Source: Microbulbifer variabilis
GTDB lineage: Bacteria > Pseudomonadota > Gammaproteobacteria > Pseudomonadales > Cellvibrionaceae
NCBI RefSeq assembly: GCF_023716485.1
Contig: NZ_CP092418.1
Coordinates: 3,145,001 to 3,209,000, forward strand
DNA length: 64,000 nucleotides
Reading direction: 5' to 3'
Positions 29,857 through 39,940 of this stretch are shown here, in pieces. The notes beneath the pieces were generated by a model. That model worked only from the letters and a program-made list of their open reading frames with translations, ran no database searches and was not told the origin of the DNA. Made by a program: the position numbers and the translations under genes. Numbering within the stretch: position 1 is the first letter of the stretch; each line of letters begins with the position of its first letter.

Positions 29857-30051
29857 TTACTTGGCGCGCAGCATACGATCGACCAGACCGGCATCAGACT
29901 TGTTCATAGTCTGGGTGCCACGCAGCTGACGCTTACGCTTGGTGGTCATCTTGGTGAGGATGTGGCTCTTGTTAGCGTGCTTGTGCTTATAGCCCGCAGC
30001 CGTCTTCTTGAAGCGCTTGGCAGCGCCACTGTGAGTCTTTGCTTTCGGCAT
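29857..30051 (-). CDS. rpmI: 50S ribosomal protein L35
   Basis: A 64-aa basic protein, [20 protein letters not shown], matching L35 at full length. The ATG at 30051 is preferred over one four codons upstream because MPKAKTH is the invariant family start and a GGAG-type site (TTTGGAGTA) lies in front. It sits between infC and rplT as usual. Confidence 0.97.
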   Translation of the reverse strand: MPKAKTHSGAAKRFKKTAAGYKHKHANKSHILTKMTTKRKRQLRGTQTMNKSDAGLVDRMLRAK

Positions 30052-30197
30052 TTTGTACTCCAAAGTGAATATTCGCCTGCATAACAGGCACCTTTAGTAT
30101 CTGCCGACAACCTGAGCCATCGGCACGGTGAGAGTGAGGAGGCAGCCGTCGCCCAATCACTTCTCAAAGGAGGTTCCGGGAATTGCTTCCCCAAACC

Positions 30198-30737
30198 TCA
30201 CTTTTTCTTTTTGCTGGGAGCGAGAACCATCAGCATCTGGCGACCTTCCATTTTGGGTCGCTGCTCTACAATGGCCAGCTCTTCCAGGTCTTTTTCGATG
30301 CGCTGCATCATTTCCATACCCAGCTCCTGGTGAGCCATTTCACGACCACGGAAGCGCAGGGATACTTTGGCCTTGTCACCCGCCTCTAGGAAGCGGATGA
30401 GGTTGCGCAGCTTGATCTGGTAGTCACCGATATCGGTGCCCGGGCGGAATTTCATTTCCTTGATCTGCTGCTGCTTCTGCTTCTTCTTGGCGGCATTCTT
30501 AGCTTTCTTAGCTTCGAATACGTGCTTGCCGTAGTCCATGATCTTACAGACTATCGGCGTGGAGTCCGGGGCAATTTCAACGAGATCCAAGCTAGCCTGC
30601 TGTGCAGCTTCCAGCGCTTCATTCAGGGAGACAATGCCTACCTGTTCGCCATCAGCGCCAATCAGGCGGATTTCTGACGCTTCAATCTGATCGTTTATGC
30701 GGGCCTTTTTGGACCGTCCCTTAGTGTCTCGTTTAAT
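30198..30737 (-). CDS. infC: translation initiation factor IF-3 (non-ATG start)
   Basis: IF-3 of 179 aa binds the 30S subunit, checks start codons and keeps subunits apart. The sequence before the first ATG (30590) clearly belongs to the protein: [20 protein letters not shown] and [14 protein letters not shown] match the IF3 N domain; then comes the helix linker [20 protein letters not shown] and the C domain. No ATG/GTG/TTG fits; GGGAG lies 9 nt before ATT (30735-30737), the same rare codon that E. coli uses for self-regulation of infC. An ATA two codons earlier is possible but too close to the ribosome site. It begins 27 bp after thrS. Confidence 0.93.
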   Translation of the reverse strand: MKRDTKGRSKKARINDQIEASEIRLIGADGEQVGIVSLNEALEAAQQASLDLVEIAPDSTPIVCKIMDYGKHVFEAKKAKNAAKKKQKQQQIKEMKFRPGTDIGDYQIKLRNLIRFLEAGDKAKVSLRFRGREMAHQELGMEMMQRIEKDLEELAIVEQRPKMEGRQMLMVLAPSKKKK

Positions 30738-30764
30738 AGCTATGGTCTCCCAGTTGCCAAGTTG

Positions 30765-32693
30765 TTATGCATTATCTTCGGACAAACGGCCGCGGCGACT
30801 GACGTCCTGCTCGAGAATCTCAAGGAAAGACTCATAAGTCATGCTTCCCAGATCCTCACCGCTGCGGGTGCGCACGGCAACCGTCTGGCTCTCTACTTCC
30901 TTATCGCCAATGACCAGCAGATAAGGGACACGCTGGAGCGTGTGCTCGCGGATTTTAAAGCCGATCTTCTCGTTTCTCAAGTCAGCACTGGCGCGGTATT
31001 GCAGCGAACCAAGGCGGGCCTCCAAGTCACGACAGTAATCGGCCTGACGATCGGTAATATTCATGATCGCCACCTGCTGTGGTGCCAGCCAGGTGGGGAA
31101 CGCGCCTTCGTAATGCTCGATCAGAATTCCGATAAAGCGCTCGAAGGAACCCAAGGCTGCACGGTGCAACATCACCGGGGACTGACGCGAACCATCTTCG
31201 GCGACATATTGCGCATCCAGACGGCCCGGCATAGAGAAGTCCACCTGAATGGTACCGCACTGCCATACCCGGCCGAGACAGTCCTTCAGGGAGAATTCGA
31301 TCTTGGGTCCGTAGAAGGCGCCTTCACCTGGCAGCTCTTCCCACGGCAGGCCCGCGGCATCCAGCGCATCGGCCAGGGCTTTCTCTGCCTTATCCCAGCT
31401 TTCATCGGAACCTACACGCTTCTCCGGGCGAGTGGAGAGGCGGTAAATAACATCATTAAAGCCGAAGTCTTTGTACACGGAGTGCAGCAGATCCATAAAA
31501 TCAGAAACCTCTGACTGGATCTGATCTTCGCTACAGAAGATATGGCCATCATCCTGTACGAAGCCACGCACGCGCATCAGACCGTGCAGGGAACCGGAGG
31601 GTTCACTGCGGTGACAGGAGCCAAACTCCGCCAAACGCAGCGGCAGGTCGCGATAACTGCGCAGACCTTGATTGAACACCTGTACGTGACAGGGGCAGTT
31701 CATCGGCTTGATGGCAAACTGACGCTCTTCACTGGTAAGCGTAAACATGTCATCGGCAAACTTGTCCGCGTGACCAGACTTCTGCCACAGGCTGAAATCC
31801 ACCAGCTGCGGAGTCTTGATTTCTTTGTAACCAAACTCGCGCTGACGGCGGCGCATGTACTGCTCGACAGTACTGTAAATAGTCCAGCCATTTGGGTGCC
31901 AGAACACCATGCCGGGCGCCTCTTCCTGGATATGGAAGAGATCGTATTTCTTGGCCAGCTTGCGGTGGTCACGCTTCTCTGCCTCTTCAATACGACGCAG
32001 GTAAGCTTTTAATTCTTTCTTGTTGGCCCAGGCGGTGCCGTAAACACGGGTCAACATCTCGTTGCTGGAATCGCCGCGCCAGTAAGCACCAGCCACCTTG
32101 GTCAGCTTGAACGCCTTCAGTCTGCCAGTGGAGGGCACGTGGGGGCCGCGACACAGATCTTCAAAATCGCCCTGGCGGTACAAAGAAATATCTTCATCAC
32201 TGGGGATGCTGTCGATAATCTCGGCCTTGTACTCTTCGCCCATATCGCGGAAGTACTGCACCGCTTCTTTACGGGGCATCAGTCGGCGGCTAACTGTAAT
32301 ATCTTCCTTGGCCAGTACTTCCATACGCTCTTCGATCTTTTCCAGGTCTTCCGGCGTAAATTGGCGCTCGTAGGCAAAGTCATAATAGAAGCCATCTTCG
32401 ATAACCGGGCCAATAGTGACCTGGGCCGTCGGGTACAGCTGCTTAACGGCTTGTGCCAGTAAGTGTGCAGCGGAGTGGCGAATGACTTCCAGGCCTTCGG
32501 GCTGGCGGTCGGTGATAATGGCCAGATTGACATCGCGATCGATGACATAGCTGGTATCAACCTCTTTGCCGTCGACTACGCCAGCAAGTGCAGCCTTGGC
32601 CAAGCCAGGACCGATATCTGCGGCTACGTCATGCACGGAAACCGGAGCGGAAAATTCTCGACGAGAACCATCGGGGAGAGTAACAACGAGCAT
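30765..32693 (-). CDS. thrS: threonyl-tRNA synthetase
   Basis: A full-length (642 aa) class II synthetase. Domains: TGS (1-60, [13 protein letters not shown]), second additional/editing domain with [10 protein letters not shown] (about 73-82) and later HVPSTG/Cys sites, catalytic core with zinc-ligand MNCPCH (about 333) and motif 2 [12 protein letters not shown], motif 3 region, and the C-terminal anticodon-binding domain. It is the first gene of the thrS-infC-rpmI-rplT operon. Its leader (32694-32800) has a perfect inverted repeat, and E. coli ThrRS is known to repress its own mRNA through a leader structure. Confidence 0.98.
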   Translation of the reverse strand: MLVVTLPDGSRREFSAPVSVHDVAADIGPGLAKAALAGVVDGKEVDTSYVIDRDVNLAIITDRQPEGLEVIRHSAAHLLAQAVKQLYPTAQVTIGPVIEDGFYYDFAYERQFTPEDLEKIEERMEVLAKEDITVSRRLMPRKEAVQYFRDMGEEYKAEIIDSIPSDEDISLYRQGDFEDLCRGPHVPSTGRLKAFKLTKVAGAYWRGDSSNEMLTRVYGTAWANKKELKAYLRRIEEAEKRDHRKLAKKYDLFHIQEEAPGMVFWHPNGWTIYSTVEQYMRRRQREFGYKEIKTPQLVDFSLWQKSGHADKFADDMFTLTSEERQFAIKPMNCPCHVQVFNQGLRSYRDLPLRLAEFGSCHRSEPSGSLHGLMRVRGFVQDDGHIFCSEDQIQSEVSDFMDLLHSVYKDFGFNDVIYRLSTRPEKRVGSDESWDKAEKALADALDAAGLPWEELPGEGAFYGPKIEFSLKDCLGRVWQCGTIQVDFSMPGRLDAQYVAEDGSRQSPVMLHRAALGSFERFIGILIEHYEGAFPTWLAPQQVAIMNITDRQADYCRDLEARLGSLQYRASADLRNEKIGFKIREHTLQRVPYLLVIGDKEVESQTVAVRTRSGEDLGSMTYESFLEILEQDVSRRGRLSEDNA

Positions 32694-32744
32694 TGTTTGT
32701 CCTTTCTCTCAGTGGCGATCCCTACCAAAGACCGCATGAAACTA

Positions 32745-32764
32745 TCCATGAAGTGGTTCATGGA
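32745..32764 (-). promoter_or_regulatory. hairpin in the thrS leader
   Basis: TCCATGAA and TTCATGGA flank a GTGG (plus-strand) loop, 52 bp before the thrS ATG. It could be part of an autoregulatory operator or simply the end of the tRNA-Val transcript; there is no T-run. An anticodon-like loop cannot be proven by eye. Confidence 0.4.
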
Positions 32765-32800
32765 GCTATTGATTCAGATGGGCAACCATCCTTTTGAAGA

Positions 32801-32877
<77 letters not shown>

Positions 32878-33027
32878 AGAACTCTGCAGCGGGGGAACCC
32901 AGTGCTGCGAAGAGCGCGAACTTTAGCACCGCTTTTCAGTGTTTTCAACAACTTACTGAACTTTTTGCAGAGTTTTTTTAAGTTATCGTGGCGGTGAGGG
33001 CAGCCGAAAAAGCCGCCCTCAACTAAA

Positions 33028-35034
33028 CTATTCCGCCTCCTTCAGGTGGGCAATCTCATCTCGCAGCTTCGCTGCAGATTCAAACTCCAGATTTTTGGCG
33101 TGCTCATACATCTGGTTCTCCAGCTCAGCAACTCGCGCCCAGCGCTGCTTATCGGACATCGGCTTGTCATCGACCTTATAGGCACCTTTCCCTTCTGCCA
33201 CCTTGCGCTTACTTTTGGGTACACCGGGCGCCACAGCACCTTCAAGAATATCCGCAACGCTTTTGCGAATACCTTTCGGGGTAATGCCATGCTCTTTATT
33301 GAAAGCAATCTGTTTTTCCCGGCGGCGACGAGTCTCTTCAAGCGCACGCTCCATGGAGCCGGTTACTTTGTCCGCATACAAAATAGCCCGCCCCTCAAGG
33401 TTGCGCGCCGCTCGCCCAATAGTCTGGATCAGGGAGCGATCAGAGCGCAGGAAACCCTCCTTGTCAGCATCGAAGATAGCCACCAGTGACACTTCAGGCA
33501 TATCCAGCCCTTCTCGCAGCAAGTTAATACCCACCAACACATCAAACTCACCGATACGAAGATCGCGAATAATCTCCACCCGCTCGACAGTATCAATATC
33601 GGAGTGGAGGTAGCGTACCCGCACCCCATTCTCCGCCAGATACTCAGTCAGGTCCTCTGCCATCCGCTTTGTCAGCACGGTAATCAGCACTCGCTGATCC
33701 GCTTCCGCGCAGCGGTGAATTTCAGAGAGCGCATCATCAACTTGGGTCTGAGCCGGGCGGATTTCTACTTCCGGATCAACAAGCCCTGTGGGCCGCACCA
33801 CCTGCTCCACCACCTGCCCCGCGTGGTCGGCTTCATAGGGCCCTGGCGTTGCCGAAACAAATACCGTTTGCGGGGCCAGGTGCTCCCACTCTTCAAACTT
33901 GAGGGGGCGATTGTCCAGGGCAGAAGGCAGGCGGAAACCATACTCCACAAGGGTCTCTTTGCGCGACCTATCCCCGCGATACATGCCCCCGATTTGTGGC
34001 ACGGTTACGTGGCTTTCATCGATAAATAGCAGTGCATCGTTTGGCAGGTAGTCGAATAGCGTGGGAGGCGGCTGACCAGCATTGCGGCCGGAGAGGTAGC
34101 GGGAATAGTTCTCCACACCATTGCAGTATCCTAACTCCTGCATCATTTCCAGGTCGTAGCGGGTGCGCTGCTCCAACCTTTGCGCCTCCAATAACTTGTT
34201 ATTACCGCGCAACTGCTCCAGACGCACTCGCAGCTCATCTTTGATTTCATCAATAGCGCTGACAATGGTCTCACGCGGGGTAACGTAGTGACTCTTGGGG
34301 AAGATGGTAACCCGGGGAACTTTCTTAAACTGCTCTCCAGTAAGCGGGTCAAACAAGGTGATCTCTTCAATCTCTTCATCAAACAGAGACAGGCGTACCG
34401 CCTCCAAATCGGAGTCGGCCGGGTAGATATCAATAATATCGCCGCGCACACGATAAGTTGCGCGGCGGAAATCAGCATCATTGCGCGTATATTGCAACTC
34501 CGCCAACCTGCGTAAAATTGTGCGCTGATCCACCAGGTCGCCACGATCCAAGTGCAATACCATTTTTAGGTATTTATCAGGATCACCCAGACCGTAAATA
34601 GCCGATACCGTGGCAACGACCACAACATCACGCCGCTCTATCAGTGCCTTGGTGGCGGAAAGGCGCATCTGTTCAATGTGCTCATTTACCGATGCATCTT
34701 TCTCAATAAAAGTATCCGAGGAGGGAACATAGGCCTCGGGCTGATAGTAGTCATAATAAGAAACAAAGTATTCGACGGCATTCTTGGGGAAAAACTCTTT
34801 GAACTCGCCATAGAGCTGAGCTGCCAACGTTTTGTTGTGAGCCATCACTATCGCCGGGCGCTGCAAGCGCTCGATAATATTCGCCATCGTGAAGGTCTTA
34901 CCTGAGCCGGTAACCCCTAGCAGTGTTTGATGACTCAAGCCGTCATCTATACCCTCGGATAACTGCTCGATCGCCAGCGGCTGATCCCCGGCCGGCTGAT
35001 ACTTAGATTCCACCTTAAAAGGTCGCGACTCCAT
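33028..35034 (-). CDS. uvrB: excinuclease ABC subunit B
   Basis: A 668-aa nucleotide-excision-repair helicase-like subunit that receives damaged DNA from UvrA and recruits UvrC. Walker [12 protein letters not shown] (about 40-50), the damage-probing beta hairpin [12 protein letters not shown] (about 93-104), DESH box (about 338), [14 protein letters not shown], motif [11 protein letters not shown] and the C-terminal UVR/UvrC-binding coiled coil [20 protein letters not shown] are all present. Normal length. I find no perfect CTGT-N8-ACAG SOS box just upstream. Neighbours are tRNA genes, as in Pseudomonas. Confidence 0.98.
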   Translation of the reverse strand: MESRPFKVESKYQPAGDQPLAIEQLSEGIDDGLSHQTLLGVTGSGKTFTMANIIERLQRPAIVMAHNKTLAAQLYGEFKEFFPKNAVEYFVSYYDYYQPEAYVPSSDTFIEKDASVNEHIEQMRLSATKALIERRDVVVVATVSAIYGLGDPDKYLKMVLHLDRGDLVDQRTILRRLAELQYTRNDADFRRATYRVRGDIIDIYPADSDLEAVRLSLFDEEIEEITLFDPLTGEQFKKVPRVTIFPKSHYVTPRETIVSAIDEIKDELRVRLEQLRGNNKLLEAQRLEQRTRYDLEMMQELGYCNGVENYSRYLSGRNAGQPPPTLFDYLPNDALLFIDESHVTVPQIGGMYRGDRSRKETLVEYGFRLPSALDNRPLKFEEWEHLAPQTVFVSATPGPYEADHAGQVVEQVVRPTGLVDPEVEIRPAQTQVDDALSEIHRCAEADQRVLITVLTKRMAEDLTEYLAENGVRVRYLHSDIDTVERVEIIRDLRIGEFDVLVGINLLREGLDMPEVSLVAIFDADKEGFLRSDRSLIQTIGRAARNLEGRAILYADKVTGSMERALEETRRRREKQIAFNKEHGITPKGIRKSVADILEGAVAPGVPKSKRKVAEGKGAYKVDDKPMSDKQRWARVAELENQMYEHAKNLEFESAAKLRDEIAHLKEAE

Positions 35035-35212
35035 ACACTTCCCTCAACCACTCAATCGTTCATGCAACAGCGGATTGTAGGCTGTCGTCATACCACCCTC
35101 AAATACAAGAGAATAGCGTCCTACCCCGCCCCACCCAGACCTGAGGCATTTTGCGCACAGGCCAAATAAATAATTTCCTGACAAATCAATTAGTTAAAGA
35201 TCAAAAAAGGGG

Positions 35213-35239
35213 TTGACCTCGCCAGGAGTGCTCTATAAT
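35213..35239 (+). promoter_or_regulatory. promoter of the tRNA-Asn pair
   Basis: TTGACC at 35213-35218 and a perfect TATAAT at 35234-35239 (15-bp spacer, a little short) lie about 37 bp before the first tRNA-Asn, followed by a G+C-rich stretch like a stable-RNA discriminator. Confidence 0.65.
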
Positions 35240-35275
35240 ATACGCGCCATCTCAACGGCACAGCCGAAAAGATAT

Positions 35276-35351
35276 TCCGCCTTAGCTCAGTTGGTAGAGC
35301 AAATGACTGTTAATCATTGGGTCGCTGGTTCGAGCCCAGCAGGCGGAGCCA
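35276..35351 (+). tRNA. tRNA-Asn (anticodon GTT), copy 1
   Basis: A 76-nt cloverleaf with encoded CCA: acceptor TCCGCCT/AGGCGGA, anticodon stem ATGAC/.../TCAT with loop centred on GTT, TPsiC GGTTCGAGCCC. It is identical to the second copy 46 bp downstream, and both are read from one promoter. Confidence 0.96.
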
Positions 35352-35397
35352 AATTTCAATGCGCAGCTTAATTTGCGCTCTATAAGTTAGATTAAAT

Positions 35398-35473
35398 TCC
35401 GCCTTAGCTCAGTTGGTAGAGCAAATGACTGTTAATCATTGGGTCGCTGGTTCGAGCCCAGCAGGCGGAGCCA
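35398..35473 (+). tRNA. tRNA-Asn (anticodon GTT), copy 2
   Basis: Identical in every base to the tRNA at 35276-35351, CCA included, and directly followed by a strong terminator. tRNA-Asn also flanks the O-antigen locus in Pseudomonas, next to uvrB. Confidence 0.96.
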
Positions 35474-35480
35474 AACAAAA

Positions 35481-35511
35481 ACCCCGCATAGCATGCTATG
35501 CGGGGTTTTTT
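35481..35511 (+). terminator. rho-independent terminator of the tRNA-Asn operon
   Basis: A long palindromic stem, ACCCCGCATAGC pairing with GCTATGCGGGGT around AT, ends in six T. It starts 8 bp after the CCA of the second tRNA. Confidence 0.92.
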
Positions 35512-35640
35512 CTTATTCACTTTCTTCATACTTCACCGCACCTCCCTCACCCCATGGGCAGAATGGCTTTTACCTATATTCCACCCTAGGGCTTACAAGC
35601 CCCCAAAGTCAGGAGCTCATCTAACAGCTTACCTGGCAAG

Positions 35641-37590
35641 CTAGTGCAAGCCGCCCTCACTGGTAACAGGAAGACGCTCCACCGTGGCCATTTTTATCTG
35701 GGGCTTCACAGTGCGAGACCGGGACCAAACAGCATCGACTAAACCTTGCTTTGAGGTGTAACCACTTACCGCCTCAGACAAAATCTGATGAACCCTTTCA
35801 CAATGATGTTCTACGCAAGCCTGCCTCAGCCCTGCAATCAATCGCTGCAAGACCCCAGGGTCCAAAAACTCTTCTTCCGCACGCATTATCATCGAGTGAT
35901 CAGTGCCCAATACATTGTCACCGAGTAGCAGCTCTTCATAGAGCTTTTCCCCAGGACGCAAACCTGTCACTTGAATCTCAATATCCCCATCAGGATTTTT
36001 ATCATCCTTCACAGAGTGCCCCATAACCCTAATTAGCCGCTCAGCAAGGTCATATATAAGGACTGGTTCCCCCATATCCAGAACGAACACATCGCCATTG
36101 CGCCCCATATTGCCTGCCTGCAATACAAGCTGAGCCGCTTCAGGAATGGTCATAAAGTAACGCGTCACTTTTGGATGGGTTACAGTGACAGGACCGCCCG
36201 CATTAATCTGATCCGTAAACAGGGGTATCACCGAACCCGAAGACCCCAACACATTACCAAAGCGCACCATGCAAACCCGCATTTGAGCAGAGCGACGCCC
36301 ATAATCCTGGCACACCAACTCCGCGAAACGCTTGGTAGCCCCCATTACGTTCGTAGGGCGTACAGCCTTATCGGTGGAGATCAGCACAAACTGCTCCACC
36401 TTAGAGCCCTCCGTAGCCTCCAGAACCGACAACGTGCCCAGTACATTATTGTCCGCCCCCAGAACAACATTTTGCTCAACCAGGGGAACATGCTTATAAG
36501 CAGCGGCATGATAAATGGTATTAACCGAGAAACCCTTGATGATATCCGCCATCCGGACTCTATCCCGAACATCGCCAAGCAGCGCGGTCACCCGAAGTTG
36601 ATACCCCTCATCCTGCTGCTGCTGACGAAGCTCGCGCTCCATTTGATAAAGCGCATACTCTGAAGATTCCACCAGCACCAAATGAGCCGGGCCCCACTGG
36701 GCAATCTGCCTGCAAAGCTCCGATCCAATAGAGCCGCCAGCGCCCGTCACCAGCACTACTTTGCCGCTAATGGAACCAGCTATCAAAGCCTTCTCAGGCT
36801 CCACCGGGGCCCTGCCTAATACATTCTCATAGGTTTGGGACATATCTTCGGTACGGCCTGCTGCATCAACCAGCTCCTCTACGCCAGGAATAGCTTTGAC
36901 TACCAACCCCTGATCACGGAGCCCTCTCGCTATTTCTCGGCGCCGGCGCTTTGGAACACCAGGCATCGCCAGCAATACTTCAGCAATATCATGCTCAGCG
37001 ACCACATCAAGTATGCTTGAAGGGGAGTAGACCATAACACCATCTATCAGGGTCTTTTGCTTTGAGGTGTTATCATCAAAAAAGGCAACCGGCTTGTAGA
37101 CCTCACCGTGAAGCAGGGCCTTGTAAACTTGCAGGCCAGCAGTACCAGCCCCATAAATTGCCACTCGCGTTTTATGAATTTCCAACGCCATTTGATAGTA
37201 AATTCGGACGAGCCACCGAGACCCCCCAACTGCTATCAACGCGAAACACCAGTAAATTACGGGAACCGAGCGAGGGACACCTGCGGTCGTCAAATAAGAG
37301 GCAACCGCAAGCAGAATTGAGGATGCGGTAACTCCCTGGAGCACAGCAATAACCGCTTTCTGCCCCATATAGCGGATAACTGTGCGGTAAAGGCCAAGCT
37401 TTAGAAATATTAAACTGCTAGAGCAGATCGTAATAATCAAGCAACCCAGCATTGGGAGTGTTACGGCTTCAGCTAATCCATTCAATCGAATTGCCATCGC
37501 CATAAAAAAGGCAGCACTCAGCATTGCCAAGTCAAACAGCAACATCAAAACCGGCTTCCTAGCCCTCTCCAGCTTTCGCCAAATTCCCAT
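35641..37590 (-). CDS. WbpM/FlaA1-type UDP-sugar 4,6-dehydratase, membrane-bound
   Basis: A 649-aa polysaccharide-biosynthesis dehydratase that converts UDP-GlcNAc-type sugars to 4-keto-6-deoxy intermediates for O-antigen or glycan sugars. Four N-terminal membrane helices (residues 13-about 130) are followed by a first Rossmann-like domain (YGAGTAGLQVYKALL) and then the catalytic SDR domain: GAGGSIGSELCRQIA (NAD site), VLISTDKAVRPTNVMGATKR (the S-M-K active-site version typical of WbpM/PglF/CapD) and LRPGEKLYEELL. The frame runs upstream to 37797 inside the next gene; the ATG at 37590 begins the conserved protein. It follows the initiating transferase by 65 bp. Confidence 0.9.
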   Translation of the reverse strand: MGIWRKLERARKPVLMLLFDLAMLSAAFFMAMAIRLNGLAEAVTLPMLGCLIITICSSSLIFLKLGLYRTVIRYMGQKAVIAVLQGVTASSILLAVASYLTTAGVPRSVPVIYWCFALIAVGGSRWLVRIYYQMALEIHKTRVAIYGAGTAGLQVYKALLHGEVYKPVAFFDDNTSKQKTLIDGVMVYSPSSILDVVAEHDIAEVLLAMPGVPKRRRREIARGLRDQGLVVKAIPGVEELVDAAGRTEDMSQTYENVLGRAPVEPEKALIAGSISGKVVLVTGAGGSIGSELCRQIAQWGPAHLVLVESSEYALYQMERELRQQQQDEGYQLRVTALLGDVRDRVRMADIIKGFSVNTIYHAAAYKHVPLVEQNVVLGADNNVLGTLSVLEATEGSKVEQFVLISTDKAVRPTNVMGATKRFAELVCQDYGRRSAQMRVCMVRFGNVLGSSGSVIPLFTDQINAGGPVTVTHPKVTRYFMTIPEAAQLVLQAGNMGRNGDVFVLDMGEPVLIYDLAERLIRVMGHSVKDDKNPDGDIEIQVTGLRPGEKLYEELLLGDNVLGTDHSMIMRAEEEFLDPGVLQRLIAGLRQACVEHHCERVHQILSEAVSGYTSKQGLVDAVWSRSRTVKPQIKMATVERLPVTSEGGLH

Positions 37591-37655
37591 CACAGGATTA
37601 CCCCATACATAAAAGTCAACCAATCCGTGGCGCCAATTAAAAGCGACCGTTGAAA

Positions 37656-38543
37656 TCAAGTTGCCGCGAAAGCAGAAAAAGTGAACGCCAGGACAGAGGC
37701 TGCGATCATCAGAATCAGCTGCAGGTAGAGCGCTTTTGCCACCCCGATACGAATAGCCAAGCGCTGATAAAAATGTTCTCGATGCGCCTCCCACCAACGC
37801 TGCCCGCTAGCCATTCGCCGCAACAATGTAATGCTGGCATCCACCCAAAAAGGGCTAAAAACAATGATTGGAAACCATAACTCAAAGGCTCCTCTCTGCC
37901 ATCCAAATAAGCTTAAGGTAAACGCCGCCAAGCCAATGCACGTCGACCCTGCATCTCCCAAGAAAATTTGCGCAGGAGACCAGTTAAAGCGCAAGAAAAT
38001 TAATGCGCACACAACGAATAAGACACACACCCCTGCCAACTCCCAGTCTTCCACCAAGAGGAATGCCAGACAAAGAGATGAGAAGCCGATCACGGTCATA
38101 CTGCCAGCAAATCCATCTATACCATCCATAAAGTTGTATAGATTGATCATCCAGGCCCCGCCCAACACAAAAAGGGGAAGCCACCACCACTCCAGCCCTA
38201 CAGGTAGCGCAAGAACAACCATCAAAGCAGCAATCAACTGGAAAGCCAAACGTACCTTCGCCGCCACATGCCTAATATCATCCATGGCAGATACGGCAAG
38301 GAGCAACACAAAAGACATATAAACAGGTAACGGGAGGGAAGCAGGCCCTACAGCTATGCCCAGTCCGCAGCCCGCCAACAGTGCCCATCCGCCTGTGCGC
38401 GGAATTGGAGCGCTGTGCATTGAACGGTGATTAGGAACATCTAAAGCCAAATTTCGCATGCGCAACAGCAAGACAAGCGTCACGCCATAACTCAGAGCCC
38501 CTCCAACTAGCAAGGGAAGCCACCAAGCTGACATCGGATCCAC
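37656..38543 (-). CDS. WecA/WbpL-type undecaprenyl-phosphate sugar-1-phosphate transferase
   Basis: A 295-aa multi-pass inner-membrane enzyme (about 9-10 helices) that starts glycan synthesis by moving a HexNAc-1-phosphate onto undecaprenyl phosphate. Signature loops: VPNHRSMHSAPIPRTGG, the Mg-binding DD in SAMDDIRH, NLYNFMDGIDG, FLGDAGS and HREHFYQRL. It is somewhat shorter than E. coli WecA (367 aa), but all catalytic loops are kept. It is paired with the dehydratase 65 bp downstream, as wbpL/wbpM are at the Pseudomonas O-antigen locus. Confidence 0.9.
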   Translation of the reverse strand: MDPMSAWWLPLLVGGALSYGVTLVLLLRMRNLALDVPNHRSMHSAPIPRTGGWALLAGCGLGIAVGPASLPLPVYMSFVLLLAVSAMDDIRHVAAKVRLAFQLIAALMVVLALPVGLEWWWLPLFVLGGAWMINLYNFMDGIDGFAGSMTVIGFSSLCLAFLLVEDWELAGVCVLFVVCALIFLRFNWSPAQIFLGDAGSTCIGLAAFTLSLFGWQRGAFELWFPIIVFSPFWVDASITLLRRMASGQRWWEAHREHFYQRLAIRIGVAKALYLQLILMIAASVLAFTFSAFAAT

Positions 38544-38738
38544 TAAACCTCTCTCCTCAATGCTCTACGATTGGCGTGAGATAGCGCCAACACTAAAAAC
38601 TCAAATAAGTGCTGACGCCAAATTCACAGCAGAGGGGGTGATTGAACCCTCTCTCTAACCCGATTAAGCAAATAGGTAGACATAGACCCCTTACCCACTC
38701 AGCAAAGAAGACCTTAATCCACCGCTAGTCAGAAGCAG

Positions 38739-39041
38739 CTACAACCGAATGCGCTCACGATTCTTATCCAGGGTGGCCGCCCCAATCCCTTTGACATTTA
38801 GAAGCTGATCCAAGGATGTAAAGGGTCCATATTGTTCCCGATACTCGATAATCAACTGCGCCTTAGCCTCACCAACTCCAAGAAGCTTGCCAGCAAGCTC
38901 CTCAGCAGATGCACTGTTTACATTGACCTCAAAGGCAACTTGCTGCTCACTCTCAGCCCCATCGGCAAATACTACTGATGAGGAAAGAAATGAAAGTGCA
39001 ATAGCTAACAGCAAAGAAAGTAATGAATGAGTTTTAATCAT
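38739..39041 (-). CDS. ComEA-type helix-hairpin-helix protein
   Basis: A 100-aa protein with a signal peptide (LLSLLLAIALSFLSSSVVFA, cleavage about 27) and a double helix-hairpin-helix DNA-binding domain: VNVNSASAEELAGKLLGVG and FTSLDQLLNVKGIGAATLDK. ComEA proteins bind incoming DNA in the periplasm during natural transformation; short versions like this occur in many gammaproteobacteria. The ATG at 39041 is preferred over one 11 codons upstream because GGGAG precedes it by 8 nt and the signal peptide starts there. Confidence 0.9.
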   Translation of the reverse strand: MIKTHSLLSLLLAIALSFLSSSVVFADGAESEQQVAFEVNVNSASAEELAGKLLGVGEAKAQLIIEYREQYGPFTSLDQLLNVKGIGAATLDKNRERIRL

Positions 39042-39182
39042 GTTCGACTCCCAGTGAAAGTGTTCTAGTTTCACATTGGGACAGCTCTACCTCCCCAAGC
39101 CGGGACATGATACCAACAGGTCAAACAACACTTTGCCCGAGGGCTATTACACTACATCACACCCGGTCTAGGCAAACAAACC

Positions 39183-39893
39183 TTAATTTCCTGCAATTTC
39201 AGTCAATATATCTTGAAGGGCGACCATGGGATTCTTTGCTGCAGTAATAGGTCGACCTATCACCAAGAGGTCAGCACCTTGATCCAGCGCCTCAGAAGGG
39301 GTGAGAGTCCGTCGCTGATCGCCGGCATCACTGCCCGCAGGACGAATTCCCGGAGTCACCAGCTCAAAGTCGGGGCCGCAAGCCGCTTTTAACGCTTCAG
39401 CCTCACGGGCAGAGCAGACCACGCCATCGAGACCACAAGACTGTGCTTGTGTAGCCAGATTTAGCACCTGCTCCTGAAGCGGTTTAGCAACCCCAGTGGC
39501 AGCCAGCTCTTCCGGGGTGGTACTGGTCAATACAGTAACTCCAATCAACAATGGCTTGCGAGCACCAAATTCACTCAGAGCATCTACAGCCGCCCTCATC
39601 ATGCGCTCTCCACCACTAGCATGCACATTCACCATCCAGACCCCCATGCGCGCAGCCGCCTTAACCGCCGCAGCGACAGTGTTGGGAATATCATGAAATT
39701 TCAGGTCTAGAAACACCTCAAACCCACGGTCCACAAGGGCACGAACCAGGTCGGGCCCAGCAATAGTGAAAAGCTCCTTGCCAACTTTTACCCGACAAAG
39801 CAACGGGTCTAACTGGTCAGCCATGGAGAGCGCGGCATCAGCGCTGTCATAGTCAAGAGCAACAATAACTGGGGAGGAGACTTGAGACTGCAA
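39183..39893 (-). CDS. pyrF: orotidine 5'-phosphate decarboxylase
   Basis: A 236-aa TIM-barrel enzyme that makes UMP from OMP in the last step of pyrimidine synthesis. Catalytic array [12 protein letters not shown] (Asp-Lys-x-x-Asp, about 62-73), substrate Asp in VALDYDSAD, and the phosphate loop [18 protein letters not shown] are all visible. It lies 47 bp after lapB, as in E. coli (lapA-lapB-pyrF). Confidence 0.97.
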   Translation of the reverse strand: MQSQVSSPVIVALDYDSADAALSMADQLDPLLCRVKVGKELFTIAGPDLVRALVDRGFEVFLDLKFHDIPNTVAAAVKAAARMGVWMVNVHASGGERMMRAAVDALSEFGARKPLLIGVTVLTSTTPEELAATGVAKPLQEQVLNLATQAQSCGLDGVVCSAREAEALKAACGPDFELVTPGIRPAGSDAGDQRRTLTPSEALDQGADLLVIGRPITAAKNPMVALQDILTEIAGN

Positions 39894-39940
39894 AGAAATA
39901 CCTCTTAAGGATTAGGTTATACGGTGGCCGAGGGAGCTGA

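Noticed and set aside
30762..31514. 250-codon plus-strand frame opposite thrS
   Set aside because: Antisense to the conserved catalytic and anticodon domains of ThrRS; no ribosome site or motif.
32996..33020. terminator after uvrB
   Set aside because: The stem is only 6 bp with a 13-nt loop and no T-run in the minus direction; too weak to list.
35035..35150. SOS (LexA) box ahead of uvrB
   Set aside because: Looked for CTGT-N8-ACAG; only an ACAG...CTGT arrangement with wrong polarity and spacing is present.
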